This document shows, piece after piece, positions 1 to 13,200 of a stretch of DNA of 64,000 nt. Location of the stretch: positions 582,802 through 646,801 of the forward strand of contig NMRA01000004.1 of the NCBI GenBank assembly GCA_002633005.1, written 5' to 3'. A model generated the notes under the pieces. The model searched no databases and had not been told where the DNA came from. It saw nothing but the letters and a program-made list of their open reading frames with translations. The first letter of the stretch is position 1. Each line of letters begins with the position of its first letter. Made by a program: the position numbers and the translations under genes. This DNA comes from Phoronis australis (Eukaryota > Phoronida > Phoronidae).

Positions 1-2954
1 TAATCGGGGGGGGGGGGTAAGCTGAGCAATTGTCATTATAGTTTTAAATGTCCCAGCAGATGTAGTTAAGAGTTACTCTGTCCCTTGTTGAATAGATTAG
101 CTTTTGAAATAACTGATAAACATTTCCATGAAAGTGTAAAAATCGATTATCCTAAAGATTGGCCTAAACATACATCCATTGTGATGTGAAGTTGGTATTT
201 CTCTGTAACACAACAATACATGCATGAGATCTCACAACCAGACATCGTGGGTGGTACAGTACTTCACAGATCAATGCACAAAAAGTGTTGGTTTTCCAAA
301 GGTTAATTTCGTAGGAAGTTTGCGGTGCTCAGCAACTTGTGTTGTGGCAAATCTTGCAATCTAGCTTTAAAGGCCATTCCTATTGGTTCCGAAACTTCAG
401 TGTTGCCGCCTGCCTGCGTTTCCTGGTGGTAAATGGTTACTATTTGTTAATAATTTGCTCTAATAATTATTGTTTTGGTGATATAAGCATTCCGTTTCAA
501 TTTATCAACGTAATTGGTCGATTGTTTATATTAAAAAATCTCTGAACGTGTAGAGTATGCAAAATGAGTTCCCACCATGCCATTCCACCTTTGTTTGGAT
601 CAGCTGTGAACCTGTGCAAGAGTCAATTTTTTAATATGTCATTTTCTGGTCGTCATCGTCCCAACGTGGCATCCGTTGGCTGCCTTGTGAAGTTGACTTT
701 CTAGTTTCCATCTGGGGAGAGGGAGAGGTCATTGCCATTTTTTATGGCGAGTGCCGTCAAAAACAGTGCCTCCTTGTGATAACCCCTAAAGCTTAACTTC
801 GCTGTTAACGACAGTTAACATCGAAGCTTCAGTAGTAGTGAAGTTAACTGCATGGGAAAGGGCCTTTAAATGTTCTTCTTAATCATCAGAGCCTGCTCTG
901 CATTCAGCCCTGTAATTACACCACAGAGATTGCATAACTGTGTTTATTGTCTGCACTCATTATTACTACAGTGGTAATTATAGTGCCCTTTACACTTACA
1001 AAGTTTGCAGGGATCAGCCCACACAGAACCAGTTGTTCCAGTGTACCGGTATAAATGGACTGACACGGAGCAAATTGACACCGCGGTGATAAATTTTAGC
1101 CACCTGTTTTTGAGGTAGAGCAATTTGCGCCCGACCATCTTGCGCCGTGTCAATTATAAGTCTAAACGTGAAACTGGAGCAAGGCAGAAAGGATCATCTC
1201 TACTGCGCTTGTGCAATGACCTTCATAGGGGTTCTTTGTCTCTGCAACTCCCGTCATTTGTAAACCTGCGCATGTGCGATCCAGTGTCTCCAGCCTGCAA
1301 TTTCCGTCTTGCCACAGTTAGTGAGTTGTGTGCGTAAACGGCCGCTTGACATGGGTCAGTTTGCTTCGTGTCAGTTGCACCGGGCCAAAAGTTGATGTCT
1401 AAACGATGTGCAATTGAGTTGAACTTTACTGGTCTTGTGGTAACTTGATAGTACCTAAAAATCCCAGGTCGCCACGAAATTGTCACACCACATCCAAGTT
1501 CCCACTCAAAATACAACCCAAGAGGGGGAAATGGGGAAAAATTGGTCGTTACCGTGTACATGGAACTAGGTAATTTTCCGCTTGAGCAAAAAAATGTCAT
1601 CCGGCGATCTCTGGCACATTCTACAGTAGGTATTTCCTGCATTCGCCAGCTTTTCAGTTCAGTCATTTCATTTTCATCTCTTGTCAACAATGTTTGGCGA
1701 CCTCTAGTTTCCATTTGGCAACTAGGGAATTTTCCTTGGTCTCATCTGGCAAGTTGACGTTATGCTTAGTATGGAGCCCAGCACCTGTACATACCGTATG
1801 TAACTTAGCAACCACCTGGCTAGTAATTTGCTTCACTCTAGTCTTTAGCTCCACATCCATAATGTGACTTGCACTGGCATGTCCAGTTACCCCATTGTAA
1901 ATAGCGTCCACACTACAACTTAGGCTAGTGACAATTGATTCCTGGGTCAACTCCACCTAGGGTAACTCGTAGTGGGGACGGCATTTTAAATGAGCGATCA
2001 CGATCACGTGTATGTAGTACACTCCATGCAATGATGAGCACTTTTCTTCAGAATTTTTTTTTCTTGTGTTGAGGTGGGATTTGAACTAGTGTAGTCGAGA
2101 AAATTGGGAATAATTTCTCAACTTTCTCTCCATCAGTTTAGAGGTATTAAAAATGCCATTATGTGTGAATTGAATGACCTCATAAAAGCTTTTGACTTGG
2201 TGTTTACGTTACTTTTTTTAGATCATTTCTGTTTTCATTTGTCGTTAAAATGAAAAGTTGGTTTTCTCGCTATATATAGGTTGTACTGTAGATTTTACTG
2301 GGACCACAACTGATAAGCTAACTACACTTTCCAGGCACATATTGTTCAGTGGTCATGTGGTTATACTTGTGATAATTGTAATTAATCTTGAAAAAAATAT
2401 GTCGCGGTGATGGGTGTTGTCAGACAAAAGGAAGTAGTGTGAAGAGAAAGGGAACAAACATTAATTCAAATTCGGGGTGTCAATTTCCCACTCAGACCAG
2501 TTGACCTGGTAAAAAGTCCTCAGTCTTATCAGTGGAAATGAATTCATTTTCGGAGCTCTGAGGAATGTGATGACTAACTGCCTAGGTGGCCTCAAACATC
2601 AAAGGAGGAGCGTTTTGCATAAACCCTAATTTGGCATGCGGGCTACATTTTTGGCCCCTCCTTAAACCTGCCGATTTCAACATGATTTTTTAAGTTGAGA
2701 TTTCTATAGATTCAATTTTGTGGTTGTCTGAGAATATGCGTGTCTTATTTCATTGACTATTATTTTATGTACCAGTATGAGTAATGCAGGTTGATCTCAG
2801 TAAGTTGGTTGTATTATAGCTCTATCTATTGTCACACAATGCATTATGAAACTTCAGGAACTATTCAATACAAAATAAATAAAACCATTGCTGGTTCAAA
2901 GTTCTTGGTAATGTCTGACTGTTACCAAGAATGACAAAGTGTTCCTGGTGCAGA

Positions 2955-3200
2955 TCTTTGTTAAAATCTCACCAGTTTATAACACCATATAGGGGATGTA
3001 GCATCAAGCAAATGTTTTATCATTTTAAGGCTCTGTACCGTAGCTAGTGTTTGGCAATATTTTGAGAGGCTGAAAGCATTCACAGGAACTTTGAAAGCCT
3101 TTAATTAATGAAAAAAGGTCGATCTCGGATGCTGCTGTTGTCTGAAATTGGTTTGATTTTCTTTAGTTTTTACAGTTCAATATCATTTGTACCATCAGAC
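2955..3200 (-). repeat. Interspersed repeat family A, copy 1
   Basis: Core at 3031-3066 matches, in reverse complement, the core of the other family A copies (CTATGGTACAGA preceded by TTCAAAATATTGTC). SINE-like in size; ends not defined. Confidence 0.6.
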
Positions 3201-3834
3201 TTTTAAAGAAATCGTTGCCGTTCTTAACAATTTGTCAAGGTATAGTCACTACAATGTTTGAAGCCTCAATTTGCTATTGTTTTTGTATTAAGTTGGTGAG
3301 ATGTCACCATTACTCTAAATTTCAGTCCCAACAGCTCATCTTGTAATAGTTTAGAGTTGCCATGGCATTGTTTGGTTTGGTGATGAAAATTCTGAGTTGC
3401 TGGAATAGGTAAAATCTCACTGAGGAATTTTCATGCTTTTTGCTCGAAGTTGAAATCAAAAGATTTCTTAATTGTTTTCTATCTTTAGTTAACTGTATAA
3501 GATACTAACGGTTCTGGATCAAAATTGAAAGTTTTGATATCGTGTTTTAGTAAAGTTGTAACCATTTGTAATATTGTCTTGTGTCCATTCTGGTTAATGC
3601 TTATAAGTTGCTGACCACTCACTGACCACTCACACATGAATTTTCATCCATTTCACATTTTGAAACCTTTCTTCTGTCGTACTCGGCATAACACCTACCC
3701 TATTATTGTCAAGATTTTCTATTTAAAGCAACATTTAAAATTTTCAGATTTCATAGACACTTATTCGGTTAAAAATAGAATTATTGTATTGTGTTCTGTA
3801 ATCCTGTGACTAAAGATTGGTCTTATTTACCTGC

Positions 3835-4030
3835 TGCAAAATCTCAACAATTTCGGACAAAGACATTTGCCACAGTTGCCCTTTTGTCATTTTTTAAGGG
3901 TTTGTAACGCTGTTGTGAATGCCTAAAGCTCTTCAAAATATTGTTTGGTGGTTGCTATGGTACAAAACGTGAAGTAAGAAAAGTAGGCCTATTAATTTGA
4001 TGCTGTGTTTCACTTATGAAAAAATGAGCA
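3835..4030 (+). repeat. Interspersed repeat family A, copy 2
   Basis: Core 3931-3969 (TTCAAAATATTGTTTGGTGG then GCTATGGTAC), preceded by the shared CAATTTCGGACAAAG and TTTTTAAGGG segments. Confidence 0.6.
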
Positions 4031-4154
4031 CAGAAAATTGGTATCCTTAATTGTTGACCTTTCATTGTAATAGTCCCTACTTTTTAGGTTGAAAATTAGC
4101 TGTTACTATACTTTTTTAACTATATGTTAATCATAATGCTTTTGTCTCTTGTAG

Positions 4155-4266
4155 TGCAGCTGTTGCTCTTGGTTTTTATGGGAACGAAGATGTCTCCAAA
4201 GGCATAGTGAAACTGACGACGGCAGCAGAGTCAGTCGATGATAGTGTTTCAAACATACAGGATCAC
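4155..4266 (+). CDS. TTYH: TTYH exon a (first visible), GFYGNED motif
   Basis: Begins after ttgtag in phase 2 and ends before gtgagt in phase 0. It encodes the outer end of the second membrane helix followed by GFYGNEDVSKGI, the most conserved N-terminal signature of Tweety proteins, and the start of the large extracellular loop. Confidence 0.92.
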
Positions 4267-7200
4267 GTGAGTTGATATCTTGCAACAAGGTCTTCATGAT
4301 ATCGAGAATGAATGGAAGTTAAACATTTCATTTATATTGTTAGCAGGCATTGTGACGATTCCGTCTTCGTTATGAGCCGCCCAATGTATTAAAATGGTAT
4401 AAATAATTCAATGTTTTGGCTTTTTATTTACGTTTGACTTATAATGCCATAAATGTTCTGAAAAACTGCAAGAGTTCCTAACGGCACAGTTCAAGAATTC
4501 AAAAGTGCATTTTTCCAGCAAGTATGAGTAAAATGTATAATATTTTTACCAAGAATTGACCTTGAAATGTCTCTCACTTTATGATTCTTTGTAAACGTTT
4601 CAATTTCATTCATTTGAAATTATATCTTTGTCACTTCCATCACAGGTTTATGACCTCGAAAAACAACTGCGATCAATTATAACTGTCAAAGTGAAAGACC
4701 TCAAGATAGTATTAAACAGCGCTGTTATTAACAGCACAGTTCGTCCAGTGATTGATGATTACCTAGACAAAGTTGAGGAGAAAACATCAGAAGCGATTAA
4801 AGCCATTGATAATGCTGACAACCCGGTGAAGAACGTCACTTTAAAGAAATACATTAAGTATGTCCAGACAGGAGACCATTATAGGTAAGCAGGGGTTTGT
4901 GGAAAAGGTGGAATGCAAGAATTTGAAAAATACTGCAAAAGCGATCGTGGCATTGTAAGGTAGTAGTATTCGCAATAATTGTCCTAGTTAGTTATGTGCC
5001 AGGTTAGCGAAGGTTTCGAGATAAAGTAGTAAGGTTGAATGACTCAAGGGTCATTGGACAGGCTTTGAACTCGGGATTGGGTCCTATCGGACTGTGGTGA
5101 TACTTAGTAATAACACAAAAAATGTAAAAATAGTATGAACTGACCAATTGTGAAACATAAGTAAGAACTTTTGGGTGGTGTCGGTATACGATGCACTTTT
5201 TTGAAGAAGTTGTTGGTTTTCGCCTGTCCCTGAAAACGAGTTTGGTGTAATTGGGTCTTTTCTCGGGTGTGCAAGTTTTCAAGGCCTCGTTGCTCAAATT
5301 TGCAAAGGTCACCCATGTTAAACTATATCCTAATAATTGTCGTTTTCTTGGACCTGTTATAAAGCTCAAATTAACAGACAACTTTTTTGAGAAGAAAGCA
5401 ATGAAATAATAATTTCACTGTAATATTTATATTGTACAGTATTCTTTGGATGCCGAAATGCGAAAAGCTTTACTTTAAGGCCTTAAAAAGCATAGTTGGT
5501 TCCGGTCTTTGTTTTGAAAATCAAGTCGGTGGTGCGATATTTTTATTGCCTTTTTTAAAAAAAGAAAATTCACCTGAGACGAACAAAAATAATGCGAGAT
5601 TTGTTTTTACAAAATCACGGCTTTTCAAAAAACACGAGACCTTTCCTAAATCGATGCAGACGGATGTTTACAGCATTGTGGGTAAATAGAGTGAGATTCG
5701 AGTATTGCTGCGTAATCCGTGATGGCCCTATATGAACGCTGAAGTTTTTCAAACATAAGAATACTGAGGTGCATTCCGTAAACCATGCAAGACCACACAA
5801 AATCAAGCAAGTGTAAAGCGAGTGTTTTAAGAGTGTGCTCTAGACCTGTCTAGCCTAACCTTGCAAAGTAGTGGCTGCTAACGTGATTGGTCAGTGAGGT
5901 TGGAATCTTAAGGGTAGGATACAGTTTGTGAGTTATGTGTAGTTATTCCATTGGGTAAGGAAAGACTTCTTGCCACAAGTGCAGAGTTGATGCCTTGGGT
6001 CGACGGTGCAGCCCAGTATTTAGTGGTCAACTGTTTAGTGAGTTGAAATATTTTACCTCTAAATTTTTTTATGTTATTTCTACCTGGGAGTAATATGTTC
6101 CTAGATTTCTGCCTCTGTCAATTTGCTGTGCACACTATTCATTTTACACCGATAGGAGTACTACAATCTAACCAGTTTATGATAAAGAATGAACTTAAAC
6201 GGTACTTTTTGGTATCATTTTACGGTTCATGATTATGCACGTCATTATAATTTTCCCACGATCTCTATGGATTTTGATGATATTGTTTGATTACTTTTCA
6301 GGTGGATTGGTACAATAGTTGTTTGTAGCTGGACTCTGGCCGTTTGCTTACTGTGGTTCATTGCCATCGGAAAAGCTTCAAAGGGACTATTGTTTATGTA
6401 CGTAGCCATTGCCTTGTTTTCTCACCAACATATATTATAATAGTTAATATCCAAATATACCAGAGTTTACTGTAGACAGGCCCTTGTTTAGATATGCCAC
6501 GAAAATTTTTCACACATATGTACTTTTGGGGGAAGAGTATGCATCTTAAATCGTAAAACTTTTCTCAGTTTCATAGGATATATACATTCACAATGTTGTT
6601 TTCTTTCTTGTTCTCAATTTCCACTCCAACAACTAGACTCCCAAGGGTATAGTCGTAACTTCCAAATATATACCCAGGCATATATTTGGTTTTTACTTTT
6701 GATCCCAAAACTGATTTTTTCAGATTCCGTCCTGCGTTTGTGTACAAAATTTTCTTGTGTGAACATGCTTTACATACATAACATGCCAAAACCTGTTATT
6801 TATTAAGTAGTGAAACAACCTTTGGAGGGCATATACAGGTACACTTGGTGTCAGCTTGTACCTTATTCAAATTGAGCAACCCTAGGATTGTGTCAGAATT
6901 AGGGTAACTTTGAAACACTGTCCACATTTGTGTGCAACTGTCAGGTATTGTTTTCTGAAGTGTTGATAGGAAAAGAAAATTGATGGGTACTTCTATGATT
7001 TTCACTGAAATGCCATTTTCGTAAATGGCTTAACTAAGTGAAAACCAAAATGTAATTTACTTTCAAGTTTTCACTTGCAAATAGTATTTTTACCGTGGGT
7101 AGCCCTGCAAATAATGTATCAGCACATGCTGTTATCAGCAGGTGTCGCTGTCAATAAGTTCCAGAGTTAAACAGTCACACTGCATTGAAGCATCTAGACA

Positions 7201-10200
7201 TGGTAGATAATTGATCTATCTGTAACTGAAACCAAGCGGAAGATTTTTGTAATGGGTGAACTGTGGATGTCAACTTTTTATAAAAGTGGGGCATTGTGTT
7301 AATGCTATGTTACACCACAGTTGAATTTTCAATTTATTTAACTGCAAGAGTAAATTTTGTTATTAGAATCATTTTGGTTTGTGAGTCAAACCGTCCCACC
7401 TCCACTCCAATGGTCTTGGTTGTTGACTGGATTTTTCATTTTGCCTTTGCTTCATAGAAAGCCTTCACAACTTGAAATGTCGCAGTAACACAGCCAAATT
7501 TGAATTTTCAGGTGTGCTGTACTGGGCATGCTGACGTTGACATTTTCTTGGACAGCTGCAGGTATTCACAGTGGCGCATCTGTGGTAAGCACTGTCTCAA
7601 AATTATCTATATTGAGGTGATTGAATGGCACACTGGCTTTGAGCTCTAGACTTATGTTTGAGATACCCTGGCACAAATGTTGGCTGTGCTGGCATATAAA
7701 TGAGCGTATGCACAATGTGTCGTGCTCCTTTGGGGCTGGATCTGAGCAGCAGATTGGTGCAAGGTAGTGAATGAGAACCTGCCGGGTGCGTTTTGAAGAG
7801 TGAATTTCTTTCTAGGAAAGCGAGATTACGCAAAACCACGCAAAGTGGCACCAGTGAAAGAAGAATGTTTGGTGAATAAGGAAACGCTAGCAAAATGACC
7901 ACAATTCAAAATGATCTCCACTGAAATGACTGATCAGAGAGGTTGAAATCTTGAATTATGGGGCTAAGGTGAAAGTAAAAACATTTTCACATCTATAGCC
8001 GCAAATACTTTGCGAGTATTTTGCATCTTTGAGACACATCCTAGGATATAGTGGGAAAATGATTTATGGGGGCTTGGCATCACCTTGTTTATTTCACTCC
8101 TGGCTATAGTCACTTATAGGGGCTCTGGAATTTGAGAACCAGTTTGATGCCTGTCATTCAGTGGAGAAAACTTGTTCTCAAAATGTGGTACTCCTGTAAG
8201 AGACTAATACCTCACGTCTGATATAGTGTCTTATACAGGTGTTTGATGATAGTTCTATGGATGTTTAACAGGTGAAATGTTTCTGCTGTAGGGTATTGGA
8301 GACTTTTGTGTTGATCCTAATGGTTTTATAAAGGAGGAAGCTGCCAAACAAAACCTTATGGAAAGAGGTACGTTTTGTATTTAAATCGGTGTTATATGAT
8401 GATACATTGTTTGAACTGGGTCACGGAATGCTCAGAAAGTGATGAGAATCATTACTGTTGCGTAGAAGTAATGATAGTTCTTGTCTAAAAGAAAGTTTGT
8501 GAAGCGGTCAACTTGGAATGTAAAGAATGGCGATTCACAACAGTCGCATGAATACAGCAAATGTTGTGATTGGTCAGTGGTGTGACAATTATTTTAAATT
8601 TCGAATGTATAGTACAAGCCAAAGGTATTCAGACAAAATGACCAGGAATTCCACGTCATGACGACTAGGTGGAAGCTAAAACCATCGCCAGCGTAGTCTT
8701 ACTTCAAGACCGAGGTAGAAGGGAATTAACAGGAAAGTTAGTAACGTGACTATTAATTCGCCTCGTAGTTATTACCAGTCATTTTTGCAGTTTACAGAAT
8801 TAGCGGTCATGATAGGAGTATAACATTTTGTCTGATTACATTTTTCTTGCACCATATTATTCACCATAGGTGTTGAACTTGCTGTAGTGAATGTGTCACA
8901 CACATACCTGTTCTCTGCTTCCCTTTTACATAATTAGTACACTTTTGTGTTGTTTTATACCACAATGTCACTAGATGATAATGTTGTGCTTTTGGGGTGA
9001 TTGTTACGATATTTTGCTGCAGTTGTAATGGCAATTCATTTTAACAAGTGCCAGTCTCTATTACATTTGGCCCACTTAGTATATGGTGAAGTGTCTGTCA
9101 TTGGAACCACAATGAAATTGTTAGCCGCGTTTTTTTCCCAAAGTTGCCGTGAGAAGATTAAAAAGATGTTGTGTGTTCAGTGACTGAGTACCATGTTGTC
9201 TTTCAGCTGTTCTGGAGTATTACATGGCTTGCAATGGAACTGCAGCACCATTTAACAAGGGCATAGAAGCCGGGAGATCAGAGCTGCATGCAGTTAACGA
9301 TATGGTGACGATGATCAATGAAATAGCTTTACCATTCGTTGGAAAATCAAAGGTATATGCTTAGTATCTTTAATGAAAACTTTTATAAATGGTGCGGAGG
9401 TCAAGCACTGAGTTATGACATAATGTGTTAGGTTATCCATATGTTAATGTGCAATACACGGCTGTATTCAAAGGATAGTTTGGTTCAGTGCTGCCATTGG
9501 TCTTTTTACGTATAGTGGGGAATGTATGTGCAATTGTTTATGTTTATTGTTAAACGTGATATCTAAACAGATAGAAAACATAAAATATTCAGTCACTAGG
9601 TGGCGGTATGGCTGGATATCCCATAAATCTCTACTCTAGGATGCACAATAGTGGGAGGTCAGTGGAGTTCGTGATACAATCAGCCTAGATGCATTAGATT
9701 TAAAGGGCTTTTGTCACACTTCAAACGGTTCCGTTCCAGTTTATAGTTTCCTTATGAAAGTCTCAGTTTTGACATCATGATATAAAGAAATGTCTTGATT
9801 ATTATTATCAAATAACAACTATTTTGAATTACCATTTTAGAAGTTAGTTGTTTTGAAAGGCAATTCATTGGTGGATTTGGCTCCGGGTTTTACCTTGATT
9901 AGGATGACATGATAACACTCAAAGCAATGAATGCTTTTTGTTATTTATAACCTTACATTTTGAACGAGTATCGTGCATGTGGTAAAGCCCCTGGCTGGTA
10001 ACATTCTTTTCAGCTTGCTCCAATTATAAAGGAATTAACAGATGGCCTGACGACCAGTATCAGTCTTCTGAGTGAGATCAGTGTGTTAGTTCAGTGCCTC
10101 AACATACACAGAGAATACGTGGATGCCTTGGATGGCGTCTGCTATATGGGATTGTGAGTGTCTGCTGATCCAGTGCGGATCTGTTTCTTGCTTCAGCTCA

Positions 10201-13200
10201 AATATTTTACTATAATTATGTGTTCCTGTGGCTTTGTTGTGCATGCGGTTGAGATTTCGGAACCTAATTTTGTGTTGCACGATGTAAATATTTAAATTGT
10301 TTCAATTAAAAGAGGTCGTTGGTTGCACCCCCTTCTGGATAAACTAGTTTGATTAAGCAACGTGTGCTCGTCCAACTCTAATTAACATATTATCAGACAA
10401 TGTTTACAGTGGTTCTGACTGGCAAAGTTGTTTCTTGATGTTATAACAGGGGTGCTGGGTAATTCAAATGAACTCAGTTTTAACAGTTAGTAATACAGAA
10501 AGCTGTTGTGCTGTAACTTTTTGTAGCTCACTTTAAATCGTATTTCCTTGTCTTTCAGAGGTGGCATAGCATTCATGCTGATTGGGTTTGTTGTCTTGGG
10601 CATAACTTTCCTTACTATGTTGGTATTAGCCCCGTTAGCATGGAGCAGAATGGGCAGAAGGTGAGAACTCGCTAGATCTCATGAATTTGGTTTCATAATA
10701 TTCCTTACCATGATGGGATTCTACGTCTGTTACCATAGCAACAAGAACACTGAAACCATCATTGCTGCATGTACCCATTGCCTTTGACTCGAGATGGTAT
10801 CTAAATAAGAATCCTATCATGGTTGGGAACATTATATGAGACAGATTTTCGATTTTCAGTCAGCTAAACAAAACAAGGTCGAAATGCAGCTTTAAGTGAA
10901 CCAGTTTATGTTAATTAGTGATTTTGAATGAGCATGATGCCAAATGTAAATTATTTTAACAGTTGTTGAATTATCTCTTGTAGGATTACCCAGTGCATGT
11001 ATGAGTCAACAAAAAGAGCAAAAGATTTAAGATTTTAATTTTTAATTTGTACATTAAAATGTGCAGAATTCTGTGTGATAATCCACATCCTGGTGACCTC
11101 TGTAATAAAATTTTCTCTGTATGTATGTTATAGGAGAAGATTTGTAGAGGTCGATGAGGATGACCCATTTTTGCCTCGGCCTGGCGGCAACAGCTCCGCT
11201 GCAACTAATAATTCTCCAGGTTACTACAGGTAAAGTTTATGGTCAGACATACTCTTCTCTTTTTGTGGATTACTTTGCAGAATAAGCTGTAGCAACTGTT
11301 CTTTGTGGGACGTTGTTGACTAACCTTCTTTGCTATTAAATTCTCTATGCTTCTCCTTTACTCTCAAACAAATTTCTCAAAACTTGGATGTTTGTTGGTA
11401 TTTAACACTTGATGTAATCCGGCAAGTTCTCATAGATGTAACATTTGGTGTAGGTGATGACGTTTTACGTAACAAGCACCTTCAAACCATTTTGTGTTGA
11501 TCCGTTAAAGGCCTTCAACATTATCCATCACTAATAATTGTGAAATACGTTTAGCTACCTTCATCGTCTTGCACTGTTTTTCAATGGATATCTGTTTGAC
11601 ACTGTATTGCCGTTACAAAAACAAAACATTACTTTAGGTATGGCTCTGTATCTAACCGTGAATCCTATGTAAGCCCTGTTTCTAACCGTGGCAGTTATGT
11701 AAACCCTGGACAAACCATGTGAGTACCATTGTGAAATGCATCATAAATCAGCTGATTGCAGGTCATGTTCATGCGTCAAGCCTTTTGTTGAAAGTTGCAT
11801 GCAGTTAATTTGCTAACATTCTCTCTCAAAGCATGTTAGTATGTACTGTTTTCCTGTTTTTGTATGGTGAAAGTTATATTTTCCGTTAGCACCCCATGTC
11901 TGCACTTGACATTTTTGGGTTTTCTTGCCTTTTTAATCCCAACATTTCATTTAACTTTCCCTGGTACTTGCTGCTGTCTCAAGTTTTGATTTATGCATGG
12001 TCTTCTGTTTGAAACTAACATGTAGAGTAGTTTGTCTTTTCATTTAATATTACCGCTTACTAATAAGCTGTATATGATTTTTAATCAGCTGATTTGTGGT
12101 GTTACAGTGTTAAATTCAGCGTGCTTATTGAATTTGGACAATGGTCACTTGCTATAGTGTCACAACAGTGTAAAAGGACAATCTCCGAGCTTCGATCGTT
12201 AGAGCTTAGATTAAACAGCCATTTGTGTTATGCTCAGAATGACTAGTCATTGGTGTGATTAATGTTGTTAGCCGAAATGTTGCATACAAATTGTTTGTGT
12301 TGCATTTTAGCGTTGTTGAGTGTTTCAAATTAGACTGCGCACTTGTACTTTCTTGCCTGTTTCCCAGGTGCAGCAAAAAATTCTGTACATTCCAGTACAT
12401 TGTATTTACAGTACAAATCAGTTCAGTCCTGTGTCTTGCATTTTGTTAAAATTCTGAATAAGTCGATTGTAGTACAGTTTAGTGCAGTCTATTACAATTT
12501 AGTGCGGGGTAGAACTGTGTCATGCCTTTTGGTGAAGATCAGAAAAGTATAGATGTGTACATTGAATTTCTGTACAGTTCAATACTGTACTGGACTGTAT
12601 TGCACTGTACTGTATTGTACTCTAGTATAAAGTTGTCTATAATGCAGGTTGCTGTGTGTTAACATGTATCATTCATTTTAGCACAGTCTGCATTGTGTTT
12701 TGGCTTTGCTGGCCCTGCAGAGTTCATTTTAATTTGGTAGTCAGGGTAAAATCTCACCACATGTAGGACACTGTGTGTCAAACTGACAGAATTTTTATTT
12801 TTACATGTCTTAAAAAAACATCACTTGTGTGAAGTAAATGCTTTATCATTTTGGACTTATTTATTGTAGCTACTGCCAGACAATGTTTTGAGAAATCATG
12901 GGCATTCAAAAGAGTGTTAAAAGCCCTTGAAAAACCTAGAGGATCAATTTTGGCAATTAGTGCCATCTGAAATGTGTGAGAATTTGTTATCTTGTTGTGT
13001 ATTGCTGTACAATACAGTACAGTATAGTACAGTACAATTTGGCAATCTCTGTTATAGTACAATACAGTTCACTGTGGTACTTTACAGTACAAGATGATGT
13101 ACTCAACAAGCCATCTGCAACTCTCATCAGATTTTTAAGAAGAATGCTTGGCAACTTGTGTAGCAAATATCACATTTATTTTCCAGATTTTCGGAGCCGG

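Larger units (their letters stand above)
1..4154. other. Upstream part of TTYH intron; no exon recognised
   Basis: No stretch here reads as a Tweety exon (the N-terminal first and second membrane helices are expected upstream of the first visible exon), so it is probably one intron of at least 4.1 kb. It opens with a 12-G homopolymer (6-17). The open frames seen are short or lack splice context. The longest, on the minus strand at 1223-1714 (163 codons), resembles no family I know and may be repeat-derived. Copies of an interspersed repeat lie near 2955-3200 and 3835-4030. Confidence 0.5.

Noticed and set aside
1223-1714. 163-codon minus-strand open frame
   Set aside because: Composition resembles no protein family I know, no splice or start context; may be repeat-derived. 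Not called as a gene.
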